Positions 9,611-21,508 of a DNA stretch of 64,000 bases are shown here, piece after piece. Origin of the DNA: CAIWHR01 sp963726765 (GTDB lineage: Bacteria; Pseudomonadota; Gammaproteobacteria; Burkholderiales; Casimicrobiaceae); the NCBI GenBank assembly GCA_963726765.1, contig CAVSDH010000008.1, forward strand, positions 82,049 through 146,048, read 5' to 3'. Both the position numbers and the translations under genes were made by a program. Numbering within the stretch: position 1 is the first letter of the stretch; each line of letters opens with the position of its first letter. The notes beneath the pieces are model-generated. The model saw only the letters and a program-made list of their open reading frames with translations, did no database searches and had not been told where the DNA came from.

Positions 9611-10454
9611 CTAGATCTCGAACGTCGCGCCTTCCAATCCCGGGCGTGACACGGTAGGCCGGCTTTGCACTTGCGATGGCCTCTCCCATCAGCCGGTCGA
9701 GTTCGTCGTCCGAATGCCCGGGGTCGTGATGAAACGGCACGAGGTGCCTCACGTCGGAAAGCGTCGCGAAGTCGAGCGTCTGCCTCAACGAGCTGTGTCC
9801 CCAGCCGACATGCCCGAGGTATTCCTGCGCGCTGTACTGGCTGTCGTGGATGAGCAGATCCGCATCGGCGGCCAGCGACCCGCCCGACGTCCACGCGCGC
9901 GGCAGCGACGGAAACGCACGTGCACCGAGCGCCGGCTCATGGTCCGGCAGGTAGGTCAGCACGCGGCCCTGCGCATCGGCGATGCGGTATCCGACCGTGG
10001 GCCCGGGGTGGCAAACGAGTGCCGATGACACCCGGAACTCGCCGATGTCGACCTCGCCGCACGGAACCTCGTGGAGCGTGATCGCGCACGGCAATTCACG
10101 CATGCTGACCGGGAAAAGCGGTGGCGACAGGTATCGCATGAGCCGTTCCCGAAGGCTGAGCTTGGTGCTTGCCGGCCCCCAGATGTTCACCTCGACCTCA
10201 GATCGGTAAATCGGGTCGAAGAACCCGAGTCCCTGGATGTGATCCATATGCAGATGGGTCAGCAGGATATCGATGCGTCGAACGGTAGCGTCGAGGGTGG
10301 TCGCCAGTCGGCGGATGCCCGTCCCCGCGTCCAGCACCAGCAGCGTGCCTTCGCGGCCACGCACGCACACACAGGAAGTGTTGCCTCCGTAGCGGGCCGT
10401 CTCCGGGCCGGGCGTGGCGAGCGAGCCGCGCGTGCCCCACAGCGTCACGTTCAT
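9611..10454 (-). pseudogene. MBL-fold metallo-hydrolase, C-terminus frameshifted
   Basis: A ~280-residue metallo-beta-lactamase-fold phosphodiesterase-like protein. The N-terminus has WGTRGSLATPGPETARYGG, and the zinc motif HLHMDH is at residues 67-72, followed by later metal ligands (LPDHEP, LLIHDSQY, FHHDPGHSDDEL). As given, the frame runs on to 9108 with arginine-rich nonsense. Removing one G near 9637 yields the typical ending EGATFEI and a stop at 9611-9613. This subfamily is often coupled to regulatory or sensor domains. Here it starts directly after the PAS gene (stop 10455, ATG 10454), which supports a two-gene sensor/hydrolase unit. The substrate may be a cyclic nucleotide or phosphodiester, but that is unproven. 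Confidence 0.75.
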
Positions 10455-10844
10455 TCAGATTTCCCAGAAGATGCTCATCGCGCCGAGAAGGACATCCCTC
10501 TCGCCGATGAGCGGGAACGCGGTGACGCGCAGGTGCCGCCACTCGCCTTCCGAGCTGCTGGTCCAGATCTTCTGGGAGATGGGCTGCCGGCCCGCGAGCA
10601 CACGCATCATCGGCCGACGCTCGGGAGGCAGCGGTTTGCGGTCATCGTCGACGGCGGCAATGCGCGCGGTCCACTCCGCCGCCGACATTTCCCCCGTCTC
10701 GTCGAAACGCTGGTTGAATATCGCCTCGGCAGGCTCGTTGAAGTAGATGAGCGCCCCCTTCGCGTCGACCAGGAGGATCGGCGTGGCGATCGAGCTTGCG
10801 AGTTGCCGCGCCAGGATGATCTGAATGGACTTGGAGGTCGACAT
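10455..10844 (-). CDS. Single-domain PAS protein
   Basis: A 129-residue protein made up almost entirely of one PAS fold: ATPILLVDAKGALIYFNEPA at residues 21-40 is the classical PAS start, and the core ends with RVTAFPLIGERDVLLGAMSIFW. There is no attached kinase, cyclase or HTH output. ATG 10844 is preceded by AAGGGG at a good distance. The stop abuts the ATG of the MBL-fold hydrolase, so the PAS protein may sense a signal and act on that hydrolase or another partner. No cofactor residue can be named. Confidence 0.75.
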   Translation of the reverse strand: MSTSKSIQIILARQLASSIATPILLVDAKGALIYFNEPAEAIFNQRFDETGEMSAAEWTARIAAVDDDRKPLPPERRPMMRVLAGRQPISQKIWTSSSEGEWRHLRVTAFPLIGERDVLLGAMSIFWEI

Positions 10845-11157
10845 CGCGTTGTCCCCTTCACCCGTCGTTTTCCGCCCGCGGACGTTTTCCAGCATACACC
10901 TCGAACGATGTTTGAACAGTCCGGAGAAGCGGCGGCCACGTCGGCCGCGGATCGGCACCGATAACGCCCGCGACGGCATGCAAACGCACCGCGACGCAGC
11001 AAGGGTCGAGCCCGTCCGTGCGGCTCGAACGGTGATGCGGGAGCATCGAGGACCCGCCGCCACGGCGCAGGCAAGTCGTCGTCGGATCGCAAGGCAATTC
11101 GGGCTACGGTCGACCCGCAAGGATCGTTCGCCGAGGCCGTCCGACGGCCAAGCGAGA
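10845..11157. other. Intergenic, no gene seen
   Basis: 313 bases between the PAS gene and the winged-helix gene. Open frames here translate to arginine- and proline-rich sequence without domain signatures. I see no RNA gene or clear terminator. The promoter for the PAS-hydrolase pair presumably lies near 10850-10900, but no strong -35/-10 pair is evident. Confidence 0.4.
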
Positions 11158-11457
11158 CTACGTCGTGGGCTTTGGCTTGCGACCGGGTGCCGGCGGAGGG
11201 AAATAGCCGGAAGCGCGATACAGGCAGGCGTCGACCGGTTCGCCGTTGTGGAATCGCGTCAATTTGCAGGTGATGACCTCGCCGGTGCCGGTCAGGACCG
11301 CAAAGCGCTCTCGCACCTTGGAAAGCGCGACGCCCGTCTCCTCGGCAATCTCCGAATCGAGCCGCTGGCCGTGCTTGCGCAGGCATTGCAGGATATCCAT
11401 GATGCAAGTCTGCGCCTTCCGGACGCGATTGTCGCCGTCCTTCCGAAAATGTGGCAT
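11158..11457 (-). CDS. Small winged-helix DNA-binding protein
   Basis: A 99-residue protein with a winged helix-turn-helix: MDILQCLRKHGQ, then RLDSEIAEETGVALSKVRER (recognition helix region, about residues 32-51), then a beta wing ending CKLTRFHNGEPVDACLYR. The C-terminal tail is Pro/Lys rich (PPPAPGRKPKP). ATG 11457 is used; the internal ATG at MDILQ would also be possible. The protein is divergent from the deacetylase gene at 11605 and might regulate it, but nothing proves this. Confidence 0.6.
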   Translation of the reverse strand: MPHFRKDGDNRVRKAQTCIMDILQCLRKHGQRLDSEIAEETGVALSKVRERFAVLTGTGEVITCKLTRFHNGEPVDACLYRASGYFPPPAPGRKPKPTT

Positions 11458-11604
11458 GCGGGGGCCTCCGTAGCGATGCGGCCAACGGATGCCTGGCCCA
11501 TTGGTTGGCCGTCCGCGCTGCCGCCCGCACAATTGACAGTGCCCGCGGCGCTGCCTATGCTGCCCGCTCCGACCTCGCGGAATGCGGCAAGCACCGAACC
11601 AGCG

Positions 11605-12825
11605 ATGAATGCTCCTGAAACGTTGACGGTCTCGCGTCTCGCATCGGCATCCGCCGCTCCGGAACTCGTCGCCTGGCCATTGATCCGTACTTTGGTCGCG
11701 TTCGACACGACAAGCCGCGATTCCAATCTGGCACTGATCGATTGGGTGGCGAACTATCTCGACGCCCATGGCGTCCTGTCGACACTCACCTTCAACGACG
11801 ACAAGAGCAAGGCGAATCTCTTCGCGACGCTTCCCGCGCGGGACGGCAACGCGACTATCGGCGGCATTGTGCTCTCGGGCCATACGGACGTCGTTCCCGT
11901 CGACGGACAGCCCTGGGACACGAATCCGTTCGCGGCGACCCGCATCGGCGACAAGGTTTATGGCCGTGGCGTCACCGACATGAAGAGCTTTTCGGCAACC
12001 GGCCTCGCCCTGGTCCCGGAGTTTCTGCGCCGCGGATTGAGGCGTCCCGTGCATTTCGCACTCTCGTACGACGAGGAAGTCGGTTGCATCGGCGTGCGGC
12101 GCCTGATCGAGGACCTGGGCCAGCGCGGCATTGCACCGCTCGGCTGCATCGTCGGCGAGCCGACCGGCATGGAACTCGTGGTCGCTCACAAGGGCAAGAA
12201 GAGCTGGCGCTGTCGCGTCCGCGGGCACGAGGCGCATTCGTCGCTCACGCCGCTCGGGGTCAATGCGGTGCAGATCGCCTGCGAGATCGTCACCTATCTC
12301 ACGAACATGGCGCGCGCCTTCCGCGACAACGGCAGGTTCGACGCGAGCTACGACGTCCCGTACACGACCGTCCACACCGGCGTGATCCACGGCGGCACCG
12401 CACTCAATATCGTGCCCCGAGACTGCTGGTTCGATTTCGAAGTTCGACACCTGCCGTTCGACGATCCCGACGACCTCTTCGCGGAGGTCCGGTCCTACGC
12501 GGAGCGCTTTCTGCCCGAAATGCGCAAGGTCGCCGCCGACTCGCACATCGAATTCGATGCGCTGTCGACGATGCCGGGGTTCGACACGCACGGCGAAAGC
12601 GACATCGCGGAGCTCGGACGCGAATGCAATGCCACCGACGGACACGGCAAGGTTTCCTTCGGCACCGAGGCATCGCTGTTCGACGCGGCCGCCATCCCGA
12701 CGATCATCTGCGGCCCGGGGCACATTGCGCAGGCGCATCAGCCCAACGAGTGGGTAGGCGTGGACCAGCTCGCGCGGTGCGAAGCGTTCATGCGCAGGCT
12801 GGCAGACCGCGTCTGCGGCTCATGA
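11605..12825 (+). CDS. argE: Acetylornithine deacetylase (ArgE/DapE family M20 peptidase)
   Basis: A 406-residue di-zinc amidohydrolase that removes the acetyl group from N-acetylornithine in arginine synthesis or acts on a similar acyl amino acid. Metal ligands and catalytic residues are visible: SGHTDVVPVD (H93, D95), D126 in RGVTDMKSF, the Glu pair in SYDEEVGC (157-158), and the late His in GHIAQAHQPNEWV. HEAHSSLTPLGVNA marks the dimerisation lid. ATG 11605 has no strong Shine-Dalgarno; an upstream in-frame ATG near 11560 is an alternative. The next gene encodes a second deacylase-like enzyme, so this pair may act in catabolism of an acylated amino acid rather than in biosynthesis. Confidence 0.82.
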   Translation: MNAPETLTVSRLASASAAPELVAWPLIRTLVAFDTTSRDSNLALIDWVANYLDAHGVLSTLTFNDDKSKANLFATLPARDGNATIGGIVLSGHTDVVPVDGQPWDTNPFAATRIGDKVYGRGVTDMKSFSATGLALVPEFLRRGLRRPVHFALSYDEEVGCIGVRRLIEDLGQRGIAPLGCIVGEPTGMELVVAHKGKKSWRCRVRGHEAHSSLTPLGVNAVQIACEIVTYLTNMARAFRDNGRFDASYDVPYTTVHTGVIHGGTALNIVPRDCWFDFEVRHLPFDDPDDLFAEVRSYAERFLPEMRKVAADSHIEFDALSTMPGFDTHGESDIAELGRECNATDGHGKVSFGTEASLFDAAAIPTIICGPGHIAQAHQPNEWVGVDQLARCEAFMRRLADRVCGS

Positions 12826-12838
12826 CGCGCCGCCCTTG

Positions 12839-13828
12839 ATGGATGCACGCCGCGGATTCAATGCTTCCGGCGGCGATCGCGCGGGCGCTCCGGACATCGA
12901 GGTCGCGTTTCCCGACCTCGGTCGATGGGCCGCCGGCAATGCGGGCATCCCCTACGTCTGGACCTTTGCGGCGGAGCGGGCGGGTCCCCACGTCCTTCTG
13001 CAGGCGCTGACGCACGGCAACGAGGTCTGCGGCGCAATCGCGCTCGACTGGCTGCTCGACACCGGAACGCGGCCCGTGCGCGGGACGCTGACCGTGTGCT
13101 TCGCCAACATCGCTGCTTACCGAACCTTCGACCACGCGGAGCCGTTTTCGTCGCGTTGTGTCGACGAGGACTACAACCGGCTATGGACCGAAGAAGTGCT
13201 GGACGGTCCCCGCACCAGCACCGACCTCGCCCGTGCACGCGAGCTTCGTCCGCTCTACGACGACGTCGATTATCTTCTCGACCTGCATTCGATGACCGAT
13301 CCGTGCCCGCCGCTGATGATGGCCGGACGGCAGCGCAAAGGGGTCGAGCTCGCACAGGCGCTCGGCACGCCCGCCCACATCATCGTCGACGGCGGCCACG
13401 CAGCGGGAAAGCGGCTCCGCGACTACGCGTTCTTCGACGACCCGGCCGATCCGCGCAACGCTCTGCTCCTCGAATGCGGCCAGCACTGGGAAAGCGCGGC
13501 CCCGGACGTCGCGCGGCGCGTGACGCTGCTGTTCCTGCGGCACTTCGGAATGACCGACCCCGCGTTTCTCGAGCGCCATCTCGAGCCGCTGCCGATGCCC
13601 GGGCAGAAGGTGATCGAGGTCACCGATGCGATCACGATCACGACGGACGCGTTTGCCTTCGCGATTCCGGTGCACGGACTCCACGTCGTGCCGGAAGCAG
13701 GTACGCTGCTCGCGCGCGACGGCGACACGGAGGTTCTCACACCTTACGATCATTGCGTGCTGATCATGCCCACGCGGCGGCCGAGGATGGGCGAGACGGC
13801 GGTGCGGCTCGGGCGCTACGTCGGCTGA
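12839..13828 (+). CDS. Succinylglutamate desuccinylase/aspartoacylase family protein
   Basis: A 329-residue zinc-dependent deacylase. The first two zinc ligands are H59 and E62 in LTHGNEVCG, and the third is H150 in LLDLHSMTDP. A later CGQHWE segment fits the family's catalytic Glu region. A C-terminal beta domain follows (PMPGQKVIEVTDAI through YDHCVLIMPTRR). ATG 12839 lies 11 bases after the end of the deacetylase gene, so the two are probably cotranscribed and may deacylate related substrates. The exact substrate is unknown. Confidence 0.8.
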   Translation: MDARRGFNASGGDRAGAPDIEVAFPDLGRWAAGNAGIPYVWTFAAERAGPHVLLQALTHGNEVCGAIALDWLLDTGTRPVRGTLTVCFANIAAYRTFDHAEPFSSRCVDEDYNRLWTEEVLDGPRTSTDLARARELRPLYDDVDYLLDLHSMTDPCPPLMMAGRQRKGVELAQALGTPAHIIVDGGHAAGKRLRDYAFFDDPADPRNALLLECGQHWESAAPDVARRVTLLFLRHFGMTDPAFLERHLEPLPMPGQKVIEVTDAITITTDAFAFAIPVHGLHVVPEAGTLLARDGDTEVLTPYDHCVLIMPTRRPRMGETAVRLGRYVG

Positions 13829-13844
13829 CCGTCGAATCGCCCGT

Positions 13845-14885
13845 TCACTGCCGCGTCGCCGCTGCAGCCGCGACGGCGCCTTCGGCCGTGCGCACGATGT
13901 CCTCGCCAGCGACGGCCGCCCATCGGTCATAAGTGGGTCGCGCGGCGGCGGCAAACGAGGCCCGCCCGGTTGCGGTGAGCCGAAGTGCATTGATGCCGCG
14001 CGCCTTCAGCGCAGCGAGCGCGGCGTCCTGCTCGGTGGCGACCATCGCGGCGAGTTGCTTCGAGGCATCCTCGGCGGCATTCCGGACCAGTGCGCGCCGG
14101 TCCGCCGTCCACGCGTCCCACACGGCCGGATTTACCGCAAAAACGGCAAGCTCCCCGACCCCCTCCCAGAGAGTCATGTGGTGAAACCCCAGGCTGTCGA
14201 GACGCGTCGCGGCAAACGATGCCACCGACCCCTCCTGCGCATCGAGCCCGGCATTGCGAAACAGGTCCACGGCCTCCATGAACGGCAAGGCGAGCGGCAG
14301 TGCGCCGAAGCCTGCGTAGAACTCGACCAGGAACGGCGTCGCGGTGATCCGGATCCTGAGTGAACGCAGGTCGTCCGGCACGCGTACCGGCTTCGACTGG
14401 ATGGCGATCGCGCGGTGGCCCAGCGGGGCCAACGCGAGCGGAACGGCACCGGCGCGCCCGATCGCCGCGCGCAGGCGCTCGCCTATCGCCCCCGTCGTCA
14501 GCGCTTCCAGGTCCCTTTGCTCCGGAGCGAGCCATGGCAGCCCGACCACCGCGAGCTCGCTCACCTGTGCCGACCAGTGAAGCGTTGAACCGACCGCAAG
14601 ATCCGCCGCTCCGTCGCGCAACGCGATGAATTCGCGCTCGGGGTCGCGCTGCGCGAGCGTTGCGCCCGGATGGAGGTCGACAGCGACGGCGCCGCCGCTT
14701 CGTTCCGAGATGAGCTTCGCCCAAGCGTCGGCCACCTTGCCGAGCGCGAACGCTGGACCGACGGCGACCGACAGTCTGAGAGCCTTCGATTTGTCGGCAT
14801 CCTGCGCGAGCGCGACCGTCGGGATGCCGACGACGAGCGCAAGCACGACCAATGACCTCCGACAATCGTGTTGCATGCGGATCAT
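13845..14885 (-). CDS. TRAP transporter substrate-binding protein (DctP family)
   Basis: A 346-residue periplasmic solute-binding protein with a signal peptide (SLVVLALVVGIPTVALAQ). It has the DctP features: residues LRLSVAVGPAFALGKVADAWAK-like at the start, FIALRDGAADLAVGSTLHWS, and the central LRSLRIRITATPFLVEFYAG region that holds the substrate-contacting Arg. ATG 14885 was chosen; ATG 14876 is almost equivalent. No permease genes are next to it; the TRAP permease pair lies at the far left of the window. It converges with the aspartoacylase-like gene, leaving 16 bases between stops. Confidence 0.8.
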   Translation of the reverse strand: MIRMQHDCRRSLVVLALVVGIPTVALAQDADKSKALRLSVAVGPAFALGKVADAWAKLISERSGGAVAVDLHPGATLAQRDPEREFIALRDGAADLAVGSTLHWSAQVSELAVVGLPWLAPEQRDLEALTTGAIGERLRAAIGRAGAVPLALAPLGHRAIAIQSKPVRVPDDLRSLRIRITATPFLVEFYAGFGALPLALPFMEAVDLFRNAGLDAQEGSVASFAATRLDSLGFHHMTLWEGVGELAVFAVNPAVWDAWTADRRALVRNAAEDASKQLAAMVATEQDAALAALKARGINALRLTATGRASFAAAARPTYDRWAAVAGEDIVRTAEGAVAAAAATRQ

Positions 14886-15010
14886 GCTCCGACAAAGTCG
14901 ATGAATGCGTACGCAGGAGCATACGCGTGGGGGGCCGCGCATGACAATTCAAGACAGTCGCAGGCGTCGTCCGAACGACGAGGCGCCCGCGACAACGGCC
15001 GCGCAAACCA

Positions 15011-17461
15011 TCAATGGGGCTGATGCTCGCCTTCTCGCAAAGGCGCATCCCGCCAATATCGGCGGTCGTGCTCGCGCTCGACACGTGGCGCCTGCAAGGG
15101 GCTCCGGGCGAACGAGAACGTGAGCGCGCCGTCGTAGTCGGTGCGAAAGGTCCGGATGCCGGCCGCGTCGTAGCGAGCGACGACCGCGGGACGCGGGTGA
15201 CCGAAGCGGTTGCGGTATCCGGGTGTGTAGACCGCGATTTCCGGCGCGACCGCCTCGATGAACGCGGGCGTCGACGACGTGAGGCTTCCGTGGTGCGGAA
15301 CGATGAGAACGTCCGCCCTGATCGCGCCCGGATCGCGGCGTACGAGTTCGAGCTCGCCGGCTGCCTCGAGGTCTCCGGTCAGAAGCGCGCTGCCGTGGCC
15401 CGAATGTATCCGCACGACGCACGAGAGATCGTTCGGCTTCACGCGCGGCGCGTCGTAGAGCGCCGGCACAGGGTGCAGGATGTCGAAGCGCACGCCGTCC
15501 CATTCCCACCACTGCCCTGACGCACAGCGCATCGCCTTGCCGCCGTCACGCGCGCGTTCCGCGAGGATCGCGTTTCCGTCCGGCAAGGACGAGGCGAGCC
15601 AGTCGACGGATACCGACTGCAAGATGGAGAGGGCACCACCGCTGTGGTCGGAATCCTGATGGGAGATGATCATGCCGTCGAGGCCGCGGATCCCGGTCGC
15701 TCGCAGGAACGGCGCGACGATCCGGCTTCCGGCGTCGGCCGCCTCCGTGAACCGCGGCCCGGTATCGTAGAGCAGCGCGTGCGCGTGGGTTCGGACGACG
15801 ACGGCGAGGCCCTGACCGACGTCGAGCACGGTCATCGTGAACGTGCCGGAATCCGGCGACGGCGGACGAACGACAAAGAGCGGCACGAACGCAAGGAGAC
15901 CCAGCGCGCGTCCCGGGACGCCGCGCGGTGCCGCGAGCCAGGCGACGCCACCGGCGGCAACGGCAATTGCCCAGACGGGCGGCGCATGCTGCTGCCAGAC
16001 CGAGGCCGGGGCGGTCGAAAGCCACTCGAGCGGGATCATCAGCGTCGCGAACGCGGCATGCGCCGTCGCGAACGGCACCGGAGAGGGAACGACGATGCCG
16101 ATGAGTGCGAGCGGCACGACGACGAAGGTCACTGCCGGAATCGAAATCGCATTCGCAAGCGGCGAAACGAGCGACACCTGCTGGAAGAGCGCAAGCGTCC
16201 CCGGGACGAGACCGATCGTCACCAGCGCCTGGGTGCGCGCCGCGGCGCGGAGCGCACGCCGAACGCGATCGAGGCTCGATGCGGACGGCGGGACGGCGAG
16301 GCGCCCCGCATGCGCGTAAAGAAGGAGCCCCACGGCACCGAACGAGAGCCAGAAGCCGGGGGCGAATCCGGCCCATGGATCACCGACGAGCACGATGACG
16401 AGCGCCCACAGCCAGACGACGGACGCCGTCCCGGGCCGTGCAAGCCACAATCCGACGGCGGCCACGATCAACATCAGCAATGTCCGAACCGCAGGCACTT
16501 GTGCGCCTGCAAGCAGGACGTACGTCGTTGCCGCAATCACGCCGGCGATTGCCGCAACCTTGCGCGCCGGCACTCGCCCCGTCAGCTTCGCGCTGCGTCG
16601 CGCCAGCAGGTACGCAATACCACCGGCGATGGCCGCGAACACCGTCACGTGCAGGCCGGAGATGCTGATGAGGTGGGTGATGCCCGTGCGGTTGAAGACA
16701 CGCCACTGGGCCTCCGGGATCGCGCGCTGCTCGCCGATCGTGAGCGCGACGATCACGCCCGCATACCGCTCGTCGCGCAGTGCGTCGACAATGCGATCTC
16801 GCACCGACATGCGTGCGCGCTGCACGTAGTCGGACGCGCGGCCGGCAAACGGGGCGAGGCGCGCGTTCGTATCGTCGTTGCGCACATAGCCGGTCGCGCG
16901 AAAGCGGTTCTCCAGCAGCCAGGCCTCCACGTCGAATCCATGCGGATTCACCGTGCCGTGCGGACGACGAAGACGCAGGATCAGTCGCCATCGCTCTCCC
17001 GCGGCGAGCACCGGAACTTCGTCGGTCTCGCCGCCCTTTCGCCGCTGCGCGTACCACGCGAGTGACAGGCGATCGGGGACCGTCGCTCCGTCGGTCTCGA
17101 CGCGTTCCACGGCGAACGCGAATCGCGTGCCGAGGTCGGACGCCTGCGGAATGTCGTCGATGACACCGACGACCGCAATGTCGACCCCTTCCCATGCCGG
17201 AGGCAGCGAATCCGCAAGTCGGACGTCGGCGCGCAATGCCGCGTAGCCGAAGCCCAGCGCGCCAGCCGCCGCGACAACGAGGCCACGACCGATGAGCGCC
17301 GTGCGCATGCTGGACGGACGCCATGCGAAAACGGATGCGCCCGCCACGGCAACCGCTGCCGCAGAAGCGAACCATACGCCGGGCTGCGGCAGCGTCGGCT
17401 GCCATTGAAGAAGCACGGCACCGATGGCGAAAGCGGCAAGCGCGAGCGGCAAGGCGGGCAT
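15011..17461 (-). CDS. comEC: DNA internalization-related competence protein ComEC/Rec2
   Basis: A full-length, 816-residue inner-membrane channel protein for uptake of single-stranded DNA during natural transformation. Three parts are visible: an N-terminal membrane/OB region (residues ~1-200), a central multi-helix competence domain with ISGLHVTVFAAIAGGIAY (~240-260) and a run of hydrophobic helices to ~520, and a C-terminal metallo-beta-lactamase domain with VLDVGQGLAVVVRT and HQDSDHSGG. The end is DYDGALTFSF plus a short tail. ATG 17461 opens with a membrane helix. The type IV pilus operon at 45-54 kb could supply the uptake pilus. Confidence 0.92.
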   Translation of the reverse strand: MPALPLALAAFAIGAVLLQWQPTLPQPGVWFASAAAVAVAGASVFAWRPSSMRTALIGRGLVVAAAGALGFGYAALRADVRLADSLPPAWEGVDIAVVGVIDDIPQASDLGTRFAFAVERVETDGATVPDRLSLAWYAQRRKGGETDEVPVLAAGERWRLILRLRRPHGTVNPHGFDVEAWLLENRFRATGYVRNDDTNARLAPFAGRASDYVQRARMSVRDRIVDALRDERYAGVIVALTIGEQRAIPEAQWRVFNRTGITHLISISGLHVTVFAAIAGGIAYLLARRSAKLTGRVPARKVAAIAGVIAATTYVLLAGAQVPAVRTLLMLIVAAVGLWLARPGTASVVWLWALVIVLVGDPWAGFAPGFWLSFGAVGLLLYAHAGRLAVPPSASSLDRVRRALRAAARTQALVTIGLVPGTLALFQQVSLVSPLANAISIPAVTFVVVPLALIGIVVPSPVPFATAHAAFATLMIPLEWLSTAPASVWQQHAPPVWAIAVAAGGVAWLAAPRGVPGRALGLLAFVPLFVVRPPSPDSGTFTMTVLDVGQGLAVVVRTHAHALLYDTGPRFTEAADAGSRIVAPFLRATGIRGLDGMIISHQDSDHSGGALSILQSVSVDWLASSLPDGNAILAERARDGGKAMRCASGQWWEWDGVRFDILHPVPALYDAPRVKPNDLSCVVRIHSGHGSALLTGDLEAAGELELVRRDPGAIRADVLIVPHHGSLTSSTPAFIEAVAPEIAVYTPGYRNRFGHPRPAVVARYDAAGIRTFRTDYDGALTFSFARSPLQAPRVEREHDRRYWRDAPLREGEHQPH

Positions 17462-17666
17462 GAATGGCCCGGGCCCGGAAAAAGCAGCGCGTTGCCGGAT
17501 CCGCCGGCAGGTCCGCGCTCGTGTGAACGATCCGGTTCGCGAGTCGCCGCGACTCTAGCCCGCAGCCGTGCCGCCCGCCATCGAACGTTTGGCGGATACG
17601 TGCGCCCGCGGGTCCGGGACGCGCGGCAAGCGTCTCCGACCGTTCTGCCAGCCGTTCAGCAGCGGT

Positions 17667-18086
17667 TCAGGACGCGCTTTCGTCCATGTAACGCGCGAGC
17701 TCGACAAGATTCCCGTCCGGGTCGCGCACGTAAACCGACTCGATCGGGCCAAGCGCGCCGGTGCGAACCACCGGGCCCTCCTCGACCGGAACTCCGCATG
17801 CGGCAAGATGCGCGACGATCGCGGCAGCGTTCTCGGCGACGATGAGGCAAAGGTCGGTGGAGCCCGCGGTCGGGTGCGCCGCGATGGCCGCCACGTTTCC
17901 GGCGCCGACCCGTGCGACCTGTCCGATCGGATGGAGATTGATTTTCTGGCGACCGAAAGAGAGCGCCTTGCGGCCTTCGCCGAAGGTCACTTCCTTCATG
18001 CCCAGCACTTCGGTGTAGAAACGGATCGTCGCCGCGACGTCGCGACAGGTGAGCACCAGGTGATCGATCCGCTGGACGGTCAGCAT
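17667..18086 (-). CDS. VOC family protein (glyoxalase/bleomycin-resistance type)
   Basis: A 139-residue vicinal-oxygen-chelate protein with paired beta-alpha-beta modules. Metal-ligand candidates are H9 in RIDHLVLTCRD, H52 in INLHPIG, and Glu in IESVYVRDPDGNLVELARY near residue 128. It closely matches the virulence-protein/fosfomycin-resistance-like branch of small VOC proteins (KALSFGRQKINLH). The reaction is unknown. It is four bases downstream of the thioesterase gene and probably cotranscribed. The 205 bases between it and comEC hold nothing I can identify. Confidence 0.8.
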   Translation of the reverse strand: MLTVQRIDHLVLTCRDVAATIRFYTEVLGMKEVTFGEGRKALSFGRQKINLHPIGQVARVGAGNVAAIAAHPTAGSTDLCLIVAENAAAIVAHLAACGVPVEEGPVVRTGALGPIESVYVRDPDGNLVELARYMDESAS

Positions 18087-18090
18087 GGCG

Positions 18091-18618
18091 CTACGGATTC
18101 GCCATCACTGGATCACTTCGTCCGCCCGAGCATTGCCGCGACGGTGGCAACGACGAGGACGTCGGGTCGGTTGCGCTCCATTGTTCCGTCAGCTCGCCGG
18201 GCCATAGAATCATCTGCGTGCAGCGGAAGAGCGCGATCGTGCCGCCATCGGCGTGCCTCGTCACGGTCGCATCCCACACCTGCGTCGTGCGGCCGAGATG
18301 CGCGGGCTTCGCGACGCAGGTCAGCGAGCCGTCGCGTGCGGTGCCAAGGAAATTGGTCTTGAGCTCGATCGTCGTGAAGTTCTCCGCGCCAACGGGCAAG
18401 TGCGCGAGGCAGCCGTAACCGCAGGCGGTATCGGCCAGCGCGACGACCGTCGCCGCATGCAGGTAGCCGTTCGGTGCGAGCAGCTCGGGTCGGATGTCGA
18501 GCTCGGCGACGAGCAGCCCCTGCTCGATCGCCATGACACGGTAACCGACGAGCCCGGGCAGGCGTCCGGCGCCCCGCCGCTGCATGACGTCGACAGTAAG
18601 TTCAGGACGCAGCGTCAT
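18091..18618 (-). CDS. PaaI-like hotdog-fold thioesterase, odd C-terminal tail
   Basis: An acyl-CoA thioesterase-like hotdog protein, 175 residues as read. The core spans about residues 10-135: LPGLVGYRVMAIEQGLLVAE, NGYLHAATVVALADTACGYG (helix with catalytic Asp), and ENFTTIELKTNFLGTARDG. Family members normally stop soon after FRCTQMILWP. Here about 40 polar residues follow. Removing one base there would give a stop at 18189-18191, so the tail may be another indel artefact. ATG 18618. It sits 44 bases after alaS in the same direction. Confidence 0.78.
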   Translation of the reverse strand: MTLRPELTVDVMQRRGAGRLPGLVGYRVMAIEQGLLVAELDIRPELLAPNGYLHAATVVALADTACGYGCLAHLPVGAENFTTIELKTNFLGTARDGSLTCVAKPAHLGRTTQVWDATVTRHADGGTIALFRCTQMILWPGELTEQWSATDPTSSSLPPSRQCSGGRSDPVMANP

Positions 18619-18662
18619 GGCGTTCCCTGTGGCAGAGATGTGCCCGTCGCTCAGGCCGCGCG

Positions 18663-21369
<2,707 letters not shown>

Positions 21370-21508
21370 GCGAGGGGAAATTCCGTCGGCCGCCGGCGCG
21401 CGACGGCGGCCGCTCGGCAAAGCCGTTGATTTTACGCGGGAACAGTCGCAACCGCCACATCGCGGCGTGTCCGCCGTCCGCGGCGGGCGCGCGATTTCGC
21501 GAACGCGA

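Noticed and set aside
10858..11097. A 79-residue minus-strand open frame between the PAS and winged-helix genes
   Set aside because: No ribosome site, no motif and Arg/Pro-rich composition; treated as non-coding.
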